A DNA stretch of 37,361 nucleotides from Chloroflexota bacterium (GCA_019873685.1 JAIOAT010000036.1:1-37361); one strand, 5' to 3'; shown: positions 7,382-16,089, counted from the first letter of the stretch. The notes: generated by a model from the sequence alone, not told the origin. Numbers and translations: made by a program.

Positions 7382-9610
7382 CTAACGGGAGAATGTGAAC
7401 CAGCCGCTACTCCCAGTTCCACTTTGCGAAAGCACTGTTCGGCCATCAACCAGCACAGTGAGTGACCAGTTTGGACTGCTGGACGCCCCGCAGGATTGGA
7501 ACTGAACTACCTGAACCTGATAGGTGCCGGAAGGTGCAGTTCCCCTAGGCCAGAAAATATTCTCCACATACAGCAGATTGCTCCCACACGGATAGTTTGC
7601 GTCAACATCCAGCTGGCCGCCCGTGCTTGAGGATGGATTGCCAAAGTAGATCTCAGTGCCATTGGGTTCACGAACGTGCAGATCAAGGTCGGCAATATTG
7701 TTCCAGCGCAAGGTCACCTGCACATCCCCGGTGCCAAGGTTGATTGACCCTCCCACATTGACCGTAACCTGGCGTCTGACGCTACTCCCACTGCGGGTAA
7801 TGACTTCCAGGGTATAGGTCGTCGTGGAAGCCGGGCACTCCTGTTGACTTGAATGACCGGTAACACCACGCCCCTGATAGTAGACTGCTTGAACACCTTC
7901 GACATCCCACCTCAGCGTTACGCACTCTCCCGCTGTTATCTCCGTCCGGCTGGCGGTGAACTGGATGCTCTCTCCGGATGGTAATGGCGCTGCGGTCGGT
8001 GGTACAGGGGTAGGTGTCGAGATCGGGATAATCGGCGGGGGTGCAACCATCGGGACATTGTTACAGGCGCCTGATGCAGACACCTCCTGTTGTGGCACCC
8101 AGACCAGTCCACTACGACCCGGAATCTCGATCTGCCACCACATGGAGTTGTCGAAAGCCGCCGCCTGGCCCGTCACACGAATGTCCTGATTCGCCGGCAT
8201 AAAGACCAGCGAAGTCCGGTTAGTGCCCGGACCAACGCGAGCCGCCACCGAATTGGCCCGGGTAGTGCGAACGACACACGGCCTCTGCGGCGTCGCCGTT
8301 GCTGTCGCTGTAGGAGAACGCCTTGCCCTGGTTTCAGCCACAACAGGTGCAAGATCCTGCTCAGTTGCTGAAGCCACAGCTGTTAACAATGCTACCTCTG
8401 ATACAAGAAAATCATAACAGTTGACCACATCTCCGCCGGTAGCGCAGGATGCGGCAGCAACAGCCATTGACGTTCCTTCCAGCAGTGGCGATTCCTCGCC
8501 ACGCAACGCCAGGATGGTACGGATAACTAGCGAGCCACATGTGATACCCGCCGGCAGGCAGGCAAGCGCAGCACCACCCGCCGCCACAGGCGCCGCCACA
8601 CCCACCGTCGCACCCGTCGCCACTCCTGCCATGGCCACTGCACCTCCGCACGCCTTCAGCGATACGGCACACGAAACCGCCCCGGTAGTGAGACTGACAA
8701 CTTTGAGAATGCTCTGCAAATCAACAGCACGGAAGACGCTCAGACGAACGCCGGCTGACGACCACTCATACGATGCCCGAAGCTCACGCAGGGCGGCAAG
8801 ATACTCCGGGTCTATGTCAGCAGCCAACGTCGTCTGGACCGTGCCATCCGGAAAAATGGTCGCTATATCCACGGTACGATCGGTATAGTTTGAGAAGAGG
8901 GTTATGGTGCCATTGGTAATCATCTTTTCCGGAAGGCCATCTTCTCCAAAATACAGGACCACCGCCAATCCTTCCGGGTTCATCCAAATAGCACCGGAAA
9001 CTTCCACAACGTTTCCAGCGCTATCACGTTCAACCAGAGCCGCTATGATTTCTCCATTGAGATGAACAGCTACAGCGCCAATGTTCTGATCATCAAGGAG
9101 TGAAGCAGCAATACCTCGATAGGTAAGCGCTTCATCCAGCACGATTTTATAGGTTGGCAAGCCAGAAATTGCTGAATAATTCGTCGGCAGGGGCGTGGGC
9201 GTGATCGTACTGGGGATAACCTCAGCTGCATTGGTGATCCTTAGCGGCTCAACTTCATGGAATATCGTTTGGCCTGAAGCAAGCACTACCTGTAACCGAA
9301 GGCGGTACAAACCATTTGGAAACCTGGTAGTATCCCACGATGCGAGCGCACCTTCCTCTACCGGTATAGTTTGTGGCAGCGTGATGGGAATCCACAACAC
9401 GTCAGCCCCTTCACGACCGAGTTCTGCTACTTCTAGAAAGTAAAAGCCCAGGTTGGACGGCTTAACCGTACCGGTGATCGTGACGACGCCCGATAGTTCG
9501 GATACAGGTAGAGGGCTGGTAATGACCGCAACACCCTCTTGAGCGGATATACTGGCTCCAGTGAAAGATAAGAGAAATAGGATAATTGATATCATTAATA
9601 AACGATACAT
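7382..9610 (-). CDS. Large secreted multidomain protein (SH3b, Ig-like and YfaP/DUF2135-like domains)
   Basis: 742 residues. The signal peptide is MYRLLMISIILFLLSFTGAS with probable cleavage after ISA (23). Residues 26-128 form an Ig-like beta domain. Residues 150-290 form an alpha/beta region of unknown type. Residues 300-415 are Ala/Gly/Cys-rich and hydrophobic, possibly membrane-associated. A Thr/Pro linker at 430-443 leads to a bacterial SH3-like domain at 446-512 (ARVGPGTNRTSLVFMPANQ, WWQIEIPGRSGLVWV). A second Pro-rich linker precedes an Ig-like domain at 546-620 and a C-terminal domain at 625-742 (LDLHVREPNGTEIYFGN) like YfaP/DUF2135. ATG at 9610 is chosen for its GGAAGGA site and signal peptide. 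The gene is visibly more AT-rich than its neighbours and is followed 88 nt later by selC. Probably cell-surface; ligand unknown. Confidence 0.8.
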   Translation of the reverse strand: MYRLLMISIILFLLSFTGASISAQEGVAVITSPLPVSELSGVVTITGTVKPSNLGFYFLEVAELGREGADVLWIPITLPQTIPVEEGALASWDTTRFPNGLYRLRLQVVLASGQTIFHEVEPLRITNAAEVIPSTITPTPLPTNYSAISGLPTYKIVLDEALTYRGIAASLLDDQNIGAVAVHLNGEIIAALVERDSAGNVVEVSGAIWMNPEGLAVVLYFGEDGLPEKMITNGTITLFSNYTDRTVDIATIFPDGTVQTTLAADIDPEYLAALRELRASYEWSSAGVRLSVFRAVDLQSILKVVSLTTGAVSCAVSLKACGGAVAMAGVATGATVGVAAPVAAGGAALACLPAGITCGSLVIRTILALRGEESPLLEGTSMAVAAASCATGGDVVNCYDFLVSEVALLTAVASATEQDLAPVVAETRARRSPTATATATPQRPCVVRTTRANSVAARVGPGTNRTSLVFMPANQDIRVTGQAAAFDNSMWWQIEIPGRSGLVWVPQQEVSASGACNNVPMVAPPPIIPISTPTPVPPTAAPLPSGESIQFTASRTEITAGECVTLRWDVEGVQAVYYQGRGVTGHSSQQECPASTTTYTLEVITRSGSSVRRQVTVNVGGSINLGTGDVQVTLRWNNIADLDLHVREPNGTEIYFGNPSSSTGGQLDVDANYPCGSNLLYVENIFWPRGTAPSGTYQVQVVQFQSCGASSSPNWSLTVLVDGRTVLSQSGTGSSGWFTFSR

Positions 9611-9651
9611 AGCATCCTTCCTTCTTGATAGGCATGATATACTTTTATACC

Positions 9652-9679
9652 ATGATATGTATTCATAATAGGCTGTCAA
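9652..9679 (-). promoter_or_regulatory. Sigma70-type promoter for the secreted multidomain protein
   Basis: On the minus strand, a perfect TTGACA (9679-9674), 16-nt spacer and TATCAT (9657-9652), in an AT-rich patch about 40 nt before the ATG at 9610. Confidence 0.65.
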
Positions 9680-9864
9680 GAAACAAACCAGGCCGCTGGT
9701 GTATGAGAACAGCGCGTGTATCTGTCCCCAGCACGGGCACATGCAATACACCCCGCGTAAGCAATTCCACCCATCAATCTACCTGAACCGCCCCACTGCC
9801 CCAGGCGGTATAATACAATCACCCGCTGTAAGCATACTCTCCACCCCACCAGGAGCGAGCGGCT

Positions 9865-11445
9865 ATGCCTGCCCTCACCGGCGAGCGGCCGATCAGGGCC
9901 AGCGGCACGGTCACGCTGACCATGATCGTCAACCTCAAGCGTTTCGTCAGGCGCGGGGCCGCGCCCGGCGACGAAAGCGCCCTGGAACGCTTTGAGCAGG
10001 TGCGCGGCACAGAGCGCTTCGCCGCTTACCTGCGGGTGCTGCCGGAGCGTATGCGCCCGCCCTTTGTGCGCGACACCGAGGAGGACGCCCTGATCGATGC
10101 TGCGCACCAGATGCGCATCTTCCGCGGCTATGTCGTCTCGCAGTACTTCTTCCCCACCTACCGCCTGGACGAAGACGCTTTCCTGCGCCTCCCCGACCGG
10201 CTGGAAGGCGACACAGTGCTGATTGAGACCTTCCCCCAGTGGGATTATCAGGTCACCCTGACGCGCAACGGCTTCGCTGTCGTGCGCATGATCCGGCAGT
10301 TTACCGATACGCCGCTCTCCGTCATCGCCGCCGAGATCCAGCGCGTGGAGCGGGCGCGCGGCGGCGAACTGGAATACGCCGAGTCGCGCTCCAGCTGGCG
10401 CATTGCCATGGATGTCACGGCGGCGCTCGTGCAGGCGATGGGCGGCTGTATGACGCTCACCGGCGAACATGGCGAGCCGATCCACCTGCCGCTGGACCCG
10501 GAGCAGCGGCGGGGTCGGCTGCCCCTGCACGACCGCTATACCACCATCCAGCTTGATCATGTCCACCGGGGCGGGGAGACCATCCCGCCGGAAGTCTTCG
10601 CCACCGAATACAGCTCGTTCGCGCTGGGCATGACCCGCCTGGCGACCGTCCTGCACGGCGGCGCCGCCCAGGATATGCGCCAGCGGCGGGCGGTCACCCC
10701 CGCTGATCTGTTCAATCTCTCCCCCTGGGTGGGCGATCTCTGCCTGGTGACCAACGACTCGCTGCTGATCTACAGCCCGCCCCCCACCGACCCTGCTGCC
10801 GACCCGGACGGCTATACCCGCCCGCAGTTCTGGCGCGGCGTGGCCCGCGGCGTGGAATGGCTGGTCAACCTCAAGACGGAATGGCAGTTAATCGAACGGC
10901 AGAGCACCGAGCTGCTGAGCACGATCTCCAACCTGACGACCCGCGTCAATGATGGCCTGCTGGACGATGAAGATAAGCGCCGCCTGCGCGCCCTGGCCCA
11001 GGGCGTCTCCCGCGCCTTCAACATCCTGCCGGAAGTACGCTACGCCCTGGTACCCTCTACGATCTCGCACGCTCCCGACGCGGTGCTGATCTACGGGCAC
11101 GTGCTGGAACAGCTTGGCGTCAATCACGTCGCCGAGCATGTGGACACCAACATGGCCGAGCTAAGCTCCTTCCTGACCTACTACAGCAGCACCCAGCTAC
11201 AGTTTGAGAGCCGCCAGCAGGAAGAGGCGGAAAACCGCACCGGCCTGACTATCTCGATCATGCTGATCCTGCTCTCGCTGGTATCGGTGCCGTCGCTGGT
11301 CAAAGACGCCAGCGAGATTCACTGGGAGGCGCTGGCGGCGTTGCCGCCCCTGCAACAGGTCGCGCTGGTCGGGCTGGCCGCGCTGCCGATCCTGTTGCTG
11401 GTGATCACAGCCCTGTATGTCGTGCGGCGGCTCCGCCGGCGCTGA
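9865..11445 (+). CDS. Unrecognised membrane protein with two C-terminal transmembrane helices
   Basis: 526 residues. Residues 1-430 are soluble and mixed alpha/beta, with no motif I can name. Notable stretches are DAAHQMRIFRGYVVSQYFFPTYRL and a Leu/Thr-rich helical region ERQSTELLSTISNLTTRVNDGLL. After the helix SSFLTYYSSTQLQFESRQQEEAENRT come two transmembrane helices (about 460-479 and 499-520) and a basic tail RRLRRR. A long helix leading into two C-terminal helices resembles the topology of CorA-like and LemA/RMD1-like proteins, but the CorA GMN signature is absent. AGGAG lies 10 nt before the ATG, and a TATAAT at 9809-9814 could be its -10. Product unknown. Confidence 0.7.
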   Translation: MPALTGERPIRASGTVTLTMIVNLKRFVRRGAAPGDESALERFEQVRGTERFAAYLRVLPERMRPPFVRDTEEDALIDAAHQMRIFRGYVVSQYFFPTYRLDEDAFLRLPDRLEGDTVLIETFPQWDYQVTLTRNGFAVVRMIRQFTDTPLSVIAAEIQRVERARGGELEYAESRSSWRIAMDVTAALVQAMGGCMTLTGEHGEPIHLPLDPEQRRGRLPLHDRYTTIQLDHVHRGGETIPPEVFATEYSSFALGMTRLATVLHGGAAQDMRQRRAVTPADLFNLSPWVGDLCLVTNDSLLIYSPPPTDPAADPDGYTRPQFWRGVARGVEWLVNLKTEWQLIERQSTELLSTISNLTTRVNDGLLDDEDKRRLRALAQGVSRAFNILPEVRYALVPSTISHAPDAVLIYGHVLEQLGVNHVAEHVDTNMAELSSFLTYYSSTQLQFESRQQEEAENRTGLTISIMLILLSLVSVPSLVKDASEIHWEALAALPPLQQVALVGLAALPILLLVITALYVVRRLRRR

Positions 11446-11528
11446 ACGGCCCGCCGCTGTAGACGGCAGGCGAGCAACCGTTGTAGAATCGGTCACAGAT
11501 GCCAGCTAACCTGAAGGGGAGCATACCT

Positions 11529-12008
11529 ATGGCCGGCCTGACATCCCATCAGATGGCCGAGCTTGCTGCACTGCGTACCGCGCTGGCGGCAGGTGATCAC
11601 GAGATGGCCGCCGCCTCGTTTGAATTGCTGGTCGGCATGGGCACCCCGCCGCTCGACCTGCTCGACGCTCTGGGCGAAGGGCTGTGGTCAGGCGATGACG
11701 ACGAGGAGATCGGGGGCGAAGACCTGCTGGAACAGGTCTTGCCGATGCTCGATGAGCGGGCCATTCCGGCCCTGGCGACTTACTTCATGGAGGAAGACGG
11801 GCCGGACCTGCTGGTAGATATGGTGGGCGAACGGCTGGCCGAATTCACCGAGGCGGAACAACTGCAGGCTCTGCGGGCCGCCCTGCGCGAAGGGCGCGAG
11901 GACCTTGACGAGCGCCTGCTGGAAGGCATCACCGAATACCTGGGCGAACTGGCGGTAGACAGCCCTGACGCCAGGGCCTTGCTGGAGGAACTGGGGCTGA
12001 ATGACTGA
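11529..12008 (+). CDS. Acidic all-helical hypothetical protein
   Basis: 159 residues, strongly acidic and predicted almost wholly helical (for example LAALRTALAAGDHEMAAASFELLV, LLEQVLPMLDERAIPALATYFME, EAEQLQALRAALREGREDLDERLLEGITEYLGELA). The repeating helix pairs could be HEAT- or TPR-like, which is a guess. No signal peptide or membrane segment. Start at 11529, with GAAGGGGAG upstream; an in-frame ATG at 11499 lacks a comparable site. It lies 83 nt after the membrane-protein gene and ends 19 nt before the chosen start of the lipoprotein, so the three may be one transcript. Confidence 0.6.
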   Translation: MAGLTSHQMAELAALRTALAAGDHEMAAASFELLVGMGTPPLDLLDALGEGLWSGDDDEEIGGEDLLEQVLPMLDERAIPALATYFMEEDGPDLLVDMVGERLAEFTEAEQLQALRAALREGREDLDERLLEGITEYLGELAVDSPDARALLEELGLND

Positions 12009-12027
12009 ACCGGCGAAGGGAAGCGTC

Positions 12028-12924
12028 ATGCGGCTTCGAGATCGATTGCTGGCGGCGGCGCTGCTGATGCTGGGGCTGGCGGCCTGCCGCCCTGCGGCGT
12101 CAGGGCCGCTTGCCGAAACGCTGATCGCTCCCCGCCAGCTGGCGACCGTGATCATCTCCCCCACGCCGGTGCGGACGCTGGTTGTCCCGCCGACGCCCAC
12201 GCCCGTGCCCAGCGCCACACGCACACCCGCCCCGCCAACGCTCACGCCCAGCCCGACGCCCTATGTCGGTATCTTTCTGGGCGACGGCTCCGCGCCGCTG
12301 ATCCTGCCGACGGCGTCGCTGGCCGCGCTGGTGGAAATCACCCTGCTGCCGCCGACTCCACTGGGCGGCGCACCGCCGCCAACCTACGCCCTCCCCACCA
12401 TACCGGGCATGGCAGTCGCCGCTGGCGGGCCATGCAGCGCAGAAGTGGCCGCTACCTTTGCAGCGGCGATCGCCGCCCGGCCAGAGGCGGGGGCGGCGCT
12501 GGGTTGCCCGCTTGGCCCGGCGGAAACGATCTTCATGGCTCACCAGCCCTTTGAGCAGGGGGTGATGTTCTGGTGGTCAACGGGGGAGATCTACGCGCTG
12601 TCGCTGCAGCCGGTCAGCGGCGTCGCCAATCCCTTCTGGCGGGTGCCTGACCAGTGGCACGAAGGAATGCCCCAGGACGATCCGAGCATGACCGTGCCCG
12701 CCGGACTGCTGCAACCAATCCGGGGCTTCGGGCTGGCCTGGCGCACCAACGCCCAGATTCGTACCGCGCTGGGCTGGGCCGTCAGCAATGAGAGCGGCTA
12801 CACGGGGACATTTCAGCGCTTCAGCGGCGGGGCGGTCTTCACCGCGCCGGAAAACGCTGTCTACATCCTGATCGGGGATGGCGCGCCCGGCAGTGCCAGC
12901 CGCTACTTCGGCCCGCTGTACTGA
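12028..12924 (+). CDS. Lipoprotein with a Pro/Thr-rich stalk and LGFP-like globular domain
   Basis: 298 residues. MRLRDRLLAAALLMLGLAAC ends in a lipobox (LAAC), so Cys20 is the predicted lipidated residue after signal peptidase II cleavage. Residues 45-85 are a flexible stalk (PTPTPVPSATRTPAPPTLTP). The C-terminal part holds ALGCPLGPAETIFMAHQPFEQGVMFWW and a following GEIYAL. This ALGxPLG...FExGxMFW pattern resembles LGFP-type or related surface repeats. The in-frame ATG at 12001 overlaps the previous stop but would bury the signal sequence. The ATG at 12028 has AAGGGAAG just upstream and is preferred. Likely exposed on the outer face of the membrane; ligand unknown. Confidence 0.75.
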   Translation: MRLRDRLLAAALLMLGLAACRPAASGPLAETLIAPRQLATVIISPTPVRTLVVPPTPTPVPSATRTPAPPTLTPSPTPYVGIFLGDGSAPLILPTASLAALVEITLLPPTPLGGAPPPTYALPTIPGMAVAAGGPCSAEVAATFAAAIAARPEAGAALGCPLGPAETIFMAHQPFEQGVMFWWSTGEIYALSLQPVSGVANPFWRVPDQWHEGMPQDDPSMTVPAGLLQPIRGFGLAWRTNAQIRTALGWAVSNESGYTGTFQRFSGGAVFTAPENAVYILIGDGAPGSASRYFGPLY

Positions 12925-12946
12925 CGCGCCCCAGACGAAAAACCGC

Positions 12947-13081
12947 TTACAGCAATACGAGGAGCCAGCCCGGCGCCAGCGATGCAGCTTCTCCCTGGGC
13001 CAGCCCCACCGCCAGGATGGTGGCCAGCAGCAGCAGAATCACCCCCAGCGCCACCAGCAGACGATAACGCACTTCGGCCAT
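12947..13081 (-). CDS. Small single-pass membrane protein (44 residues)
   Basis: The minus-strand frame encodes MAEVRYRLLVALGVILLLLA and continues to a TAA. The 7-residue head is followed by one clear transmembrane helix (about residues 8-28) and a short second hydrophobic end (PGWLLVLL). The ribosome binding site is weak (a GGAAG some 14 nt upstream), so translation is uncertain. It lies 86 nt downstream of the LacI-type repressor gene on the same strand and could share its transcript. No family recognised. Confidence 0.45.
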   Translation of the reverse strand: MAEVRYRLLVALGVILLLLATILAVGLAQGEAASLAPGWLLVLL

Positions 13082-13167
13082 ACGTTGAATTCCCGCTTCC
13101 TTACCGGCGCAAAACCAGGGCGGGATTATCCACGCTAGCGGCGCAGATGCAAGGGCCAGAATCCGCG

Positions 13168-14241
13168 TCAGGGACGCGGCGCGGCGCTCGAGTCGCGCAC
13201 GACCAGCTGGATGGGCAGCACAACCGAAGCCGGCTGGCTATCCGCGTAGTCGTCGTGGGTAGCCAGCATGCGCAGCGCGTAGAGACCGAAGCTCTCCTTG
13301 GGGACATGCACGGTGGTCAGGGCGGGGCGGCACATCGCCGCCAGGCCGATGTTATCCACGCTGACCACCGACACATCGCCCGGCACAGCCAGCCCCAGGT
13401 CATGCAGCCCGGCGATCACCCCCAGCGCCACCTCGTCGCTGGCGGCGAAAATCCCCGTCGGCGGTTCCGGCAGGGCCATCAGTCCCTGCGCGGCACTATA
13501 GCCGTCTTCCGGCAGGTTGAACAGGCCATCATGCCGGATATACGCCGGATCGGTGGGCAGGCCGTGCGCCAGGAGCACCTGGCGGTAGCCGTCGACGCGC
13601 TCGTCCACGCCGCCAGCGTAGGCGATCCGCCGGTGGCCCAGCGCTACCAGATGGCCGACGGCCAGACGGGCCGCCTCCGCCCGGTCGAAGAGCACCGCCG
13701 GGAAGTCACCGCTGACCACCTCCAGGCTGACGATGTTGTGCACCCGCTCGCGGATGCGCCCCAGCAGGGCGCGGGCGCGGTCATCCTGCACAGCGTGGTA
13801 GGGCGCGCACAGAATCAGGCCGGAGACAACCTCCGGATGGATGTTCTGGTTGAAGATGACCGGGTTGAGCAGCTCGTTGAAAAAGGTCAGGTAGGCGATC
13901 TGCTGGTTCTGGCGGTGAGCGGCGGCGTAGATGCCGGCCACCACCGAGGCGAAGTAAGGGCGTTCCAGGAGCTGGCTGGTGCCGCCCATGATGATCCCGA
14001 TCCGGTCGACGGCGCGGCGGGCCGGATGGCGCTTGAGGCGCTGGGCGTCCAGGTTGGGGCGGTAGCCCAGTTCCTCAATGGCCTGCAGCACCCGCGCCCG
14101 TGTCGCCGGGGAGACGATACGCGGGCCGTTATTGACCACATAGGAAACCACCGCGCGGGAAACCCCCGCCCGCGCTGCCACATCCTTCTGGGTCACCTGG
14201 CGCTTTTCGCCTGGCTGGGTGTGTTCCTGAGGCTCGCTCAT
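13168..14241 (-). CDS. LacI-family transcriptional repressor
   Basis: 357 residues. The N-terminal helix-turn-helix (16-38, VTQKDVAARAGVSRAVVSYVV) is followed by the hinge region and SPATRARVLQAIEELGYRPN, which is canonical LacI/GalR. The rest is a periplasmic-binding-protein-like effector domain (RIGIIMGGTSQLLERPYFASVVAGI, FAASDEVALGVIAGLHDLGLAVPGDVSVVSVDNI, LTTVHVPKESFGLYA). A signal-peptide-free cytoplasmic regulator, expected to bind a sugar. It is divergent from the sugar ABC operon starting at 14676, whose promoter region holds a matching inverted repeat, so it very probably controls that operon. Start ATG at 14241, with GAGGGGGAG just upstream. The effector sugar cannot be inferred. 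Confidence 0.92.
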   Translation of the reverse strand: MSEPQEHTQPGEKRQVTQKDVAARAGVSRAVVSYVVNNGPRIVSPATRARVLQAIEELGYRPNLDAQRLKRHPARRAVDRIGIIMGGTSQLLERPYFASVVAGIYAAAHRQNQQIAYLTFFNELLNPVIFNQNIHPEVVSGLILCAPYHAVQDDRARALLGRIRERVHNIVSLEVVSGDFPAVLFDRAEAARLAVGHLVALGHRRIAYAGGVDERVDGYRQVLLAHGLPTDPAYIRHDGLFNLPEDGYSAAQGLMALPEPPTGIFAASDEVALGVIAGLHDLGLAVPGDVSVVSVDNIGLAAMCRPALTTVHVPKESFGLYALRMLATHDDYADSQPASVVLPIQLVVRDSSAAPRP

Positions 14242-14338
14242 CTCCCCCTCGTCCGGTTACGCGGCAATGCAACTGGATACGCAATTCAGGCACTTTGCCC
14301 AACATCCGCCGGATGACGGGGATGCGGGCCGGCAATGC

Positions 14339-14367
14339 TTGACAGCCGATCGAACCCGTTTTATATT
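14339..14367 (+). promoter_or_regulatory. Sigma70-type promoter of the sugar ABC operon
   Basis: Perfect TTGACA (14339-14344), 17-nt spacer, TATATT (14362-14367), in an AT-rich patch. Expected start near 14374, giving a leader of about 300 nt before the solute-binding protein. Confidence 0.65.
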
Positions 14368-14380
14368 GTACTATGATTAT

Positions 14381-14400
14381 ACATGTGCGTCTACACGTGT
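14381..14400. promoter_or_regulatory. Candidate operator for the LacI-type repressor
   Basis: Inverted repeat ACATGTG (14381-14387), 6-nt spacer, CACGTGT (14394-14400), with one mismatch between arms. It lies just downstream of the predicted start site, where a bound repressor would block transcription. Its centre lacks the CG typical of many LacI-family operators, so the assignment is tentative. Confidence 0.4.
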
Positions 14401-14526
14401 TGATCTGCCCGCAAACGCCGAGCTGCCCCGTACCCCGAACCGCATTTGTGCGCAGCATACAAAAAGAGGGCTGACGCTGGCAAATTAGTTTTTCCGTTTG
14501 ATTAATGAACCGCCGGGCGCAGCCTG

Positions 14527-14627
14527 AAGGAGGTGAACCGCTCCCCCTGACGCCGGTTATCCGTTCCGCTGGCTTTACGGACGCAACCGCAGGGCGTCCC
14601 CCCGGCCCTCAGCGCCGCCGGGACGCC
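14527..14627 (+). promoter_or_regulatory. Leader of the sugar ABC operon: orphan strong SD and a stable hairpin
   Basis: AAGGAGGTGA (14527-14536) is a perfect complement of the 16S rRNA tail, yet no sizeable reading frame follows: GTG at 14532 opens only five codons. Downstream, GGCGTCCC (14593-14600) pairs perfectly with GGGACGCC (14620-14627). Both sit in the long 5' leader before the solute-binding protein. Any regulatory role is inference. Confidence 0.35.
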
Positions 14628-14675
14628 TCACGCGCTGATTAAATGTTCGGAGCGTTAAAGAAGGAGAAGAATACG

Positions 14676-15944
14676 ATGTCCCGTCTATCCCGTTTTGGCG
14701 TAGTGCTGACCTTCGCCCTGCTGGTCAGCATGGTAGCCCCCGTCTTTGCCCAGGGCGGCCCCACCTACATCACTTACAACTCGTACAACGGCGACCCCAT
14801 CCCCCGCGCCTTCGATGAGAAGATCGTCGGCATGTGGAATGAGGCGCACCCCGAAATGCCGGTCGAGCATTCGATCGTCGCCCATGAGGACTTCAAGCAG
14901 GCCATCCGCGCTTACCTGACCGCCGATCCGGCCCCCGATGTGCTGACCTGGTTCGCGGGCAACCGCGCCCAGTTCTTCATCGACAAGGGCCTGATCGCCG
15001 ACATCAGCGCGCTGTGGACCGATTACGGCTTCGCCGAGAGCTACGCCCCCGGGTTCACCGCCCTGGCCACGGTCGGCGACAAGCAGTACTTCCTGCCGAC
15101 CTCGTACTACTGGTGGGCGGTGTACTATCGCCCGTCGCTCTTTGAGCAGGCTGGGATCACCAAGGTGCCGGAGACCTGGGAAGAATTCCTGGGCGCCTGC
15201 GATACCCTGAACGCCGCTGGCATCACCCCGATCACCATCGGCGCCCGCTTCCGCTGGCCGGCTGCCGCCTGGTTCGACTACCTGAACATGCGCGTCAACG
15301 GCCCGGAGTTCCACATCAACCTGATGCTGCTCAAGGAATCCTACACTGACGAGCGCGTCAAGGCCGTCTTTGAGAAGTGGAACGAGCTGTTTGAGCACAA
15401 CTGCTTCATCGAGGACCCCGCCGCTTACGACTGGCAGGAAGCCATCGACCCGATGGTTCAGGGCCAGGCCGCCATGTACCTGATGGGCCAGTTCATCAAG
15501 GACTCCTATCCGGATGACATGGAGGACGACCTGGACTTCTTCCGCTTCCCGATCATCAATCCTGACGTGCCGGTAGGCGAGGACGCCCCGACGGATGGCT
15601 TCTTCATGTCCGCCAACGCCCGCAACCTGCAGGGCGGGCTGGAGTTCATGGCCTTCCTCGGCTCGCAGGAAGTCCAGCAGATGGCCTTTGAAGAGCTGGG
15701 CCGCCTGCCCACCCGCATTGACGTCGACATCTCCGGCGCCCCGGCGGATGTTCAGAAGGGCATCCAGCTGATCCAGACGGCGGATTACGTCGCCCAGTTC
15801 TATGACCGCGACACCACCCCGCCGATGGCGGAAGCCGGCATGGACGCTTTCATGCGCTTCTGGGACGATCCATCCAGCGTCGACCAGCTGCTGGAGGAAC
15901 TGGAGGCCGAGCGTCTGCGTAACGTGGAAGAGGCGGGCGGCTAA
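14676..15944 (+). CDS. ABC transporter sugar-binding protein (family 1 solute-binding protein)
   Basis: 422 residues. Captures a sugar outside the membrane for the permeases encoded next. The signal peptide MSRLSRFGVVLTFALLVSMV ends with APVFA, with cleavage predicted after residue 25 (signal peptidase I; no lipobox Cys). The mature protein shows the CUT1 binding-protein pattern: a VEHSIVAHEDFKQAIRAYLTADPAPDVLTWFAGN opening, the YYWWAVYYRPSLFEQAGITKVPETWEEFLGACDTLNAAGITPI block, and MVQGQAAMYLMGQF. ATG at 14676 is preferred over the upstream ATG at 14643 because AAGGAGAAG lies at the right distance and the signal peptide then starts cleanly. Rich in Trp/Tyr, as sugar sites usually are. The exact sugar is unknown. 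Confidence 0.92.
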   Translation: MSRLSRFGVVLTFALLVSMVAPVFAQGGPTYITYNSYNGDPIPRAFDEKIVGMWNEAHPEMPVEHSIVAHEDFKQAIRAYLTADPAPDVLTWFAGNRAQFFIDKGLIADISALWTDYGFAESYAPGFTALATVGDKQYFLPTSYYWWAVYYRPSLFEQAGITKVPETWEEFLGACDTLNAAGITPITIGARFRWPAAAWFDYLNMRVNGPEFHINLMLLKESYTDERVKAVFEKWNELFEHNCFIEDPAAYDWQEAIDPMVQGQAAMYLMGQFIKDSYPDDMEDDLDFFRFPIINPDVPVGEDAPTDGFFMSANARNLQGGLEFMAFLGSQEVQQMAFEELGRLPTRIDVDISGAPADVQKGIQLIQTADYVAQFYDRDTTPPMAEAGMDAFMRFWDDPSSVDQLLEELEAERLRNVEEAGG

Positions 15945-16011
15945 CCCTGCCCCCTACTGCGCGCGCCCGGTGCGGTGAGGCGACCGCCGCGCCGGGCGAC
16001 CCGTTGCCCAT

Positions 16012-16044
16012 GCTGCCGGGGCGTGCTCGCCATGCCCCGGCAGC
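16012..16044 (+). other. Intergenic hairpin between binding protein and permease
   Basis: Perfect 11-bp stem GCTGCCGGGGC (16012-16022) with GCCCCGGCAGC (16034-16044), 11-nt loop, no T tract. Such hairpins after binding-protein genes are known to stabilise the upstream mRNA and lower downstream expression (as between malE and malF); that role here is inferred. Confidence 0.55.
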
Positions 16045-16089
16045 GCGCCATCCTGCCTGGTGAACTGGCCCGGCCACAAGGGAGGCCCT

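Noticed and set aside
7157-9610. A mobile island inserted at selC
   Set aside because: No integrase, transposase or direct repeats of the tRNA end were found; only the composition difference supports it.
9676-10656. Long reverse reading frame opposite the 526-residue membrane protein
   Set aside because: Shadow of the forward gene: Arg/Gly/His/Gln-rich translation with no domain pattern and no ribosome site.
12982-14316. Long forward reading frame opposite the LacI repressor
   Set aside because: Antisense shadow; the reverse frame gives a full-length LacI protein with HTH and effector domain.
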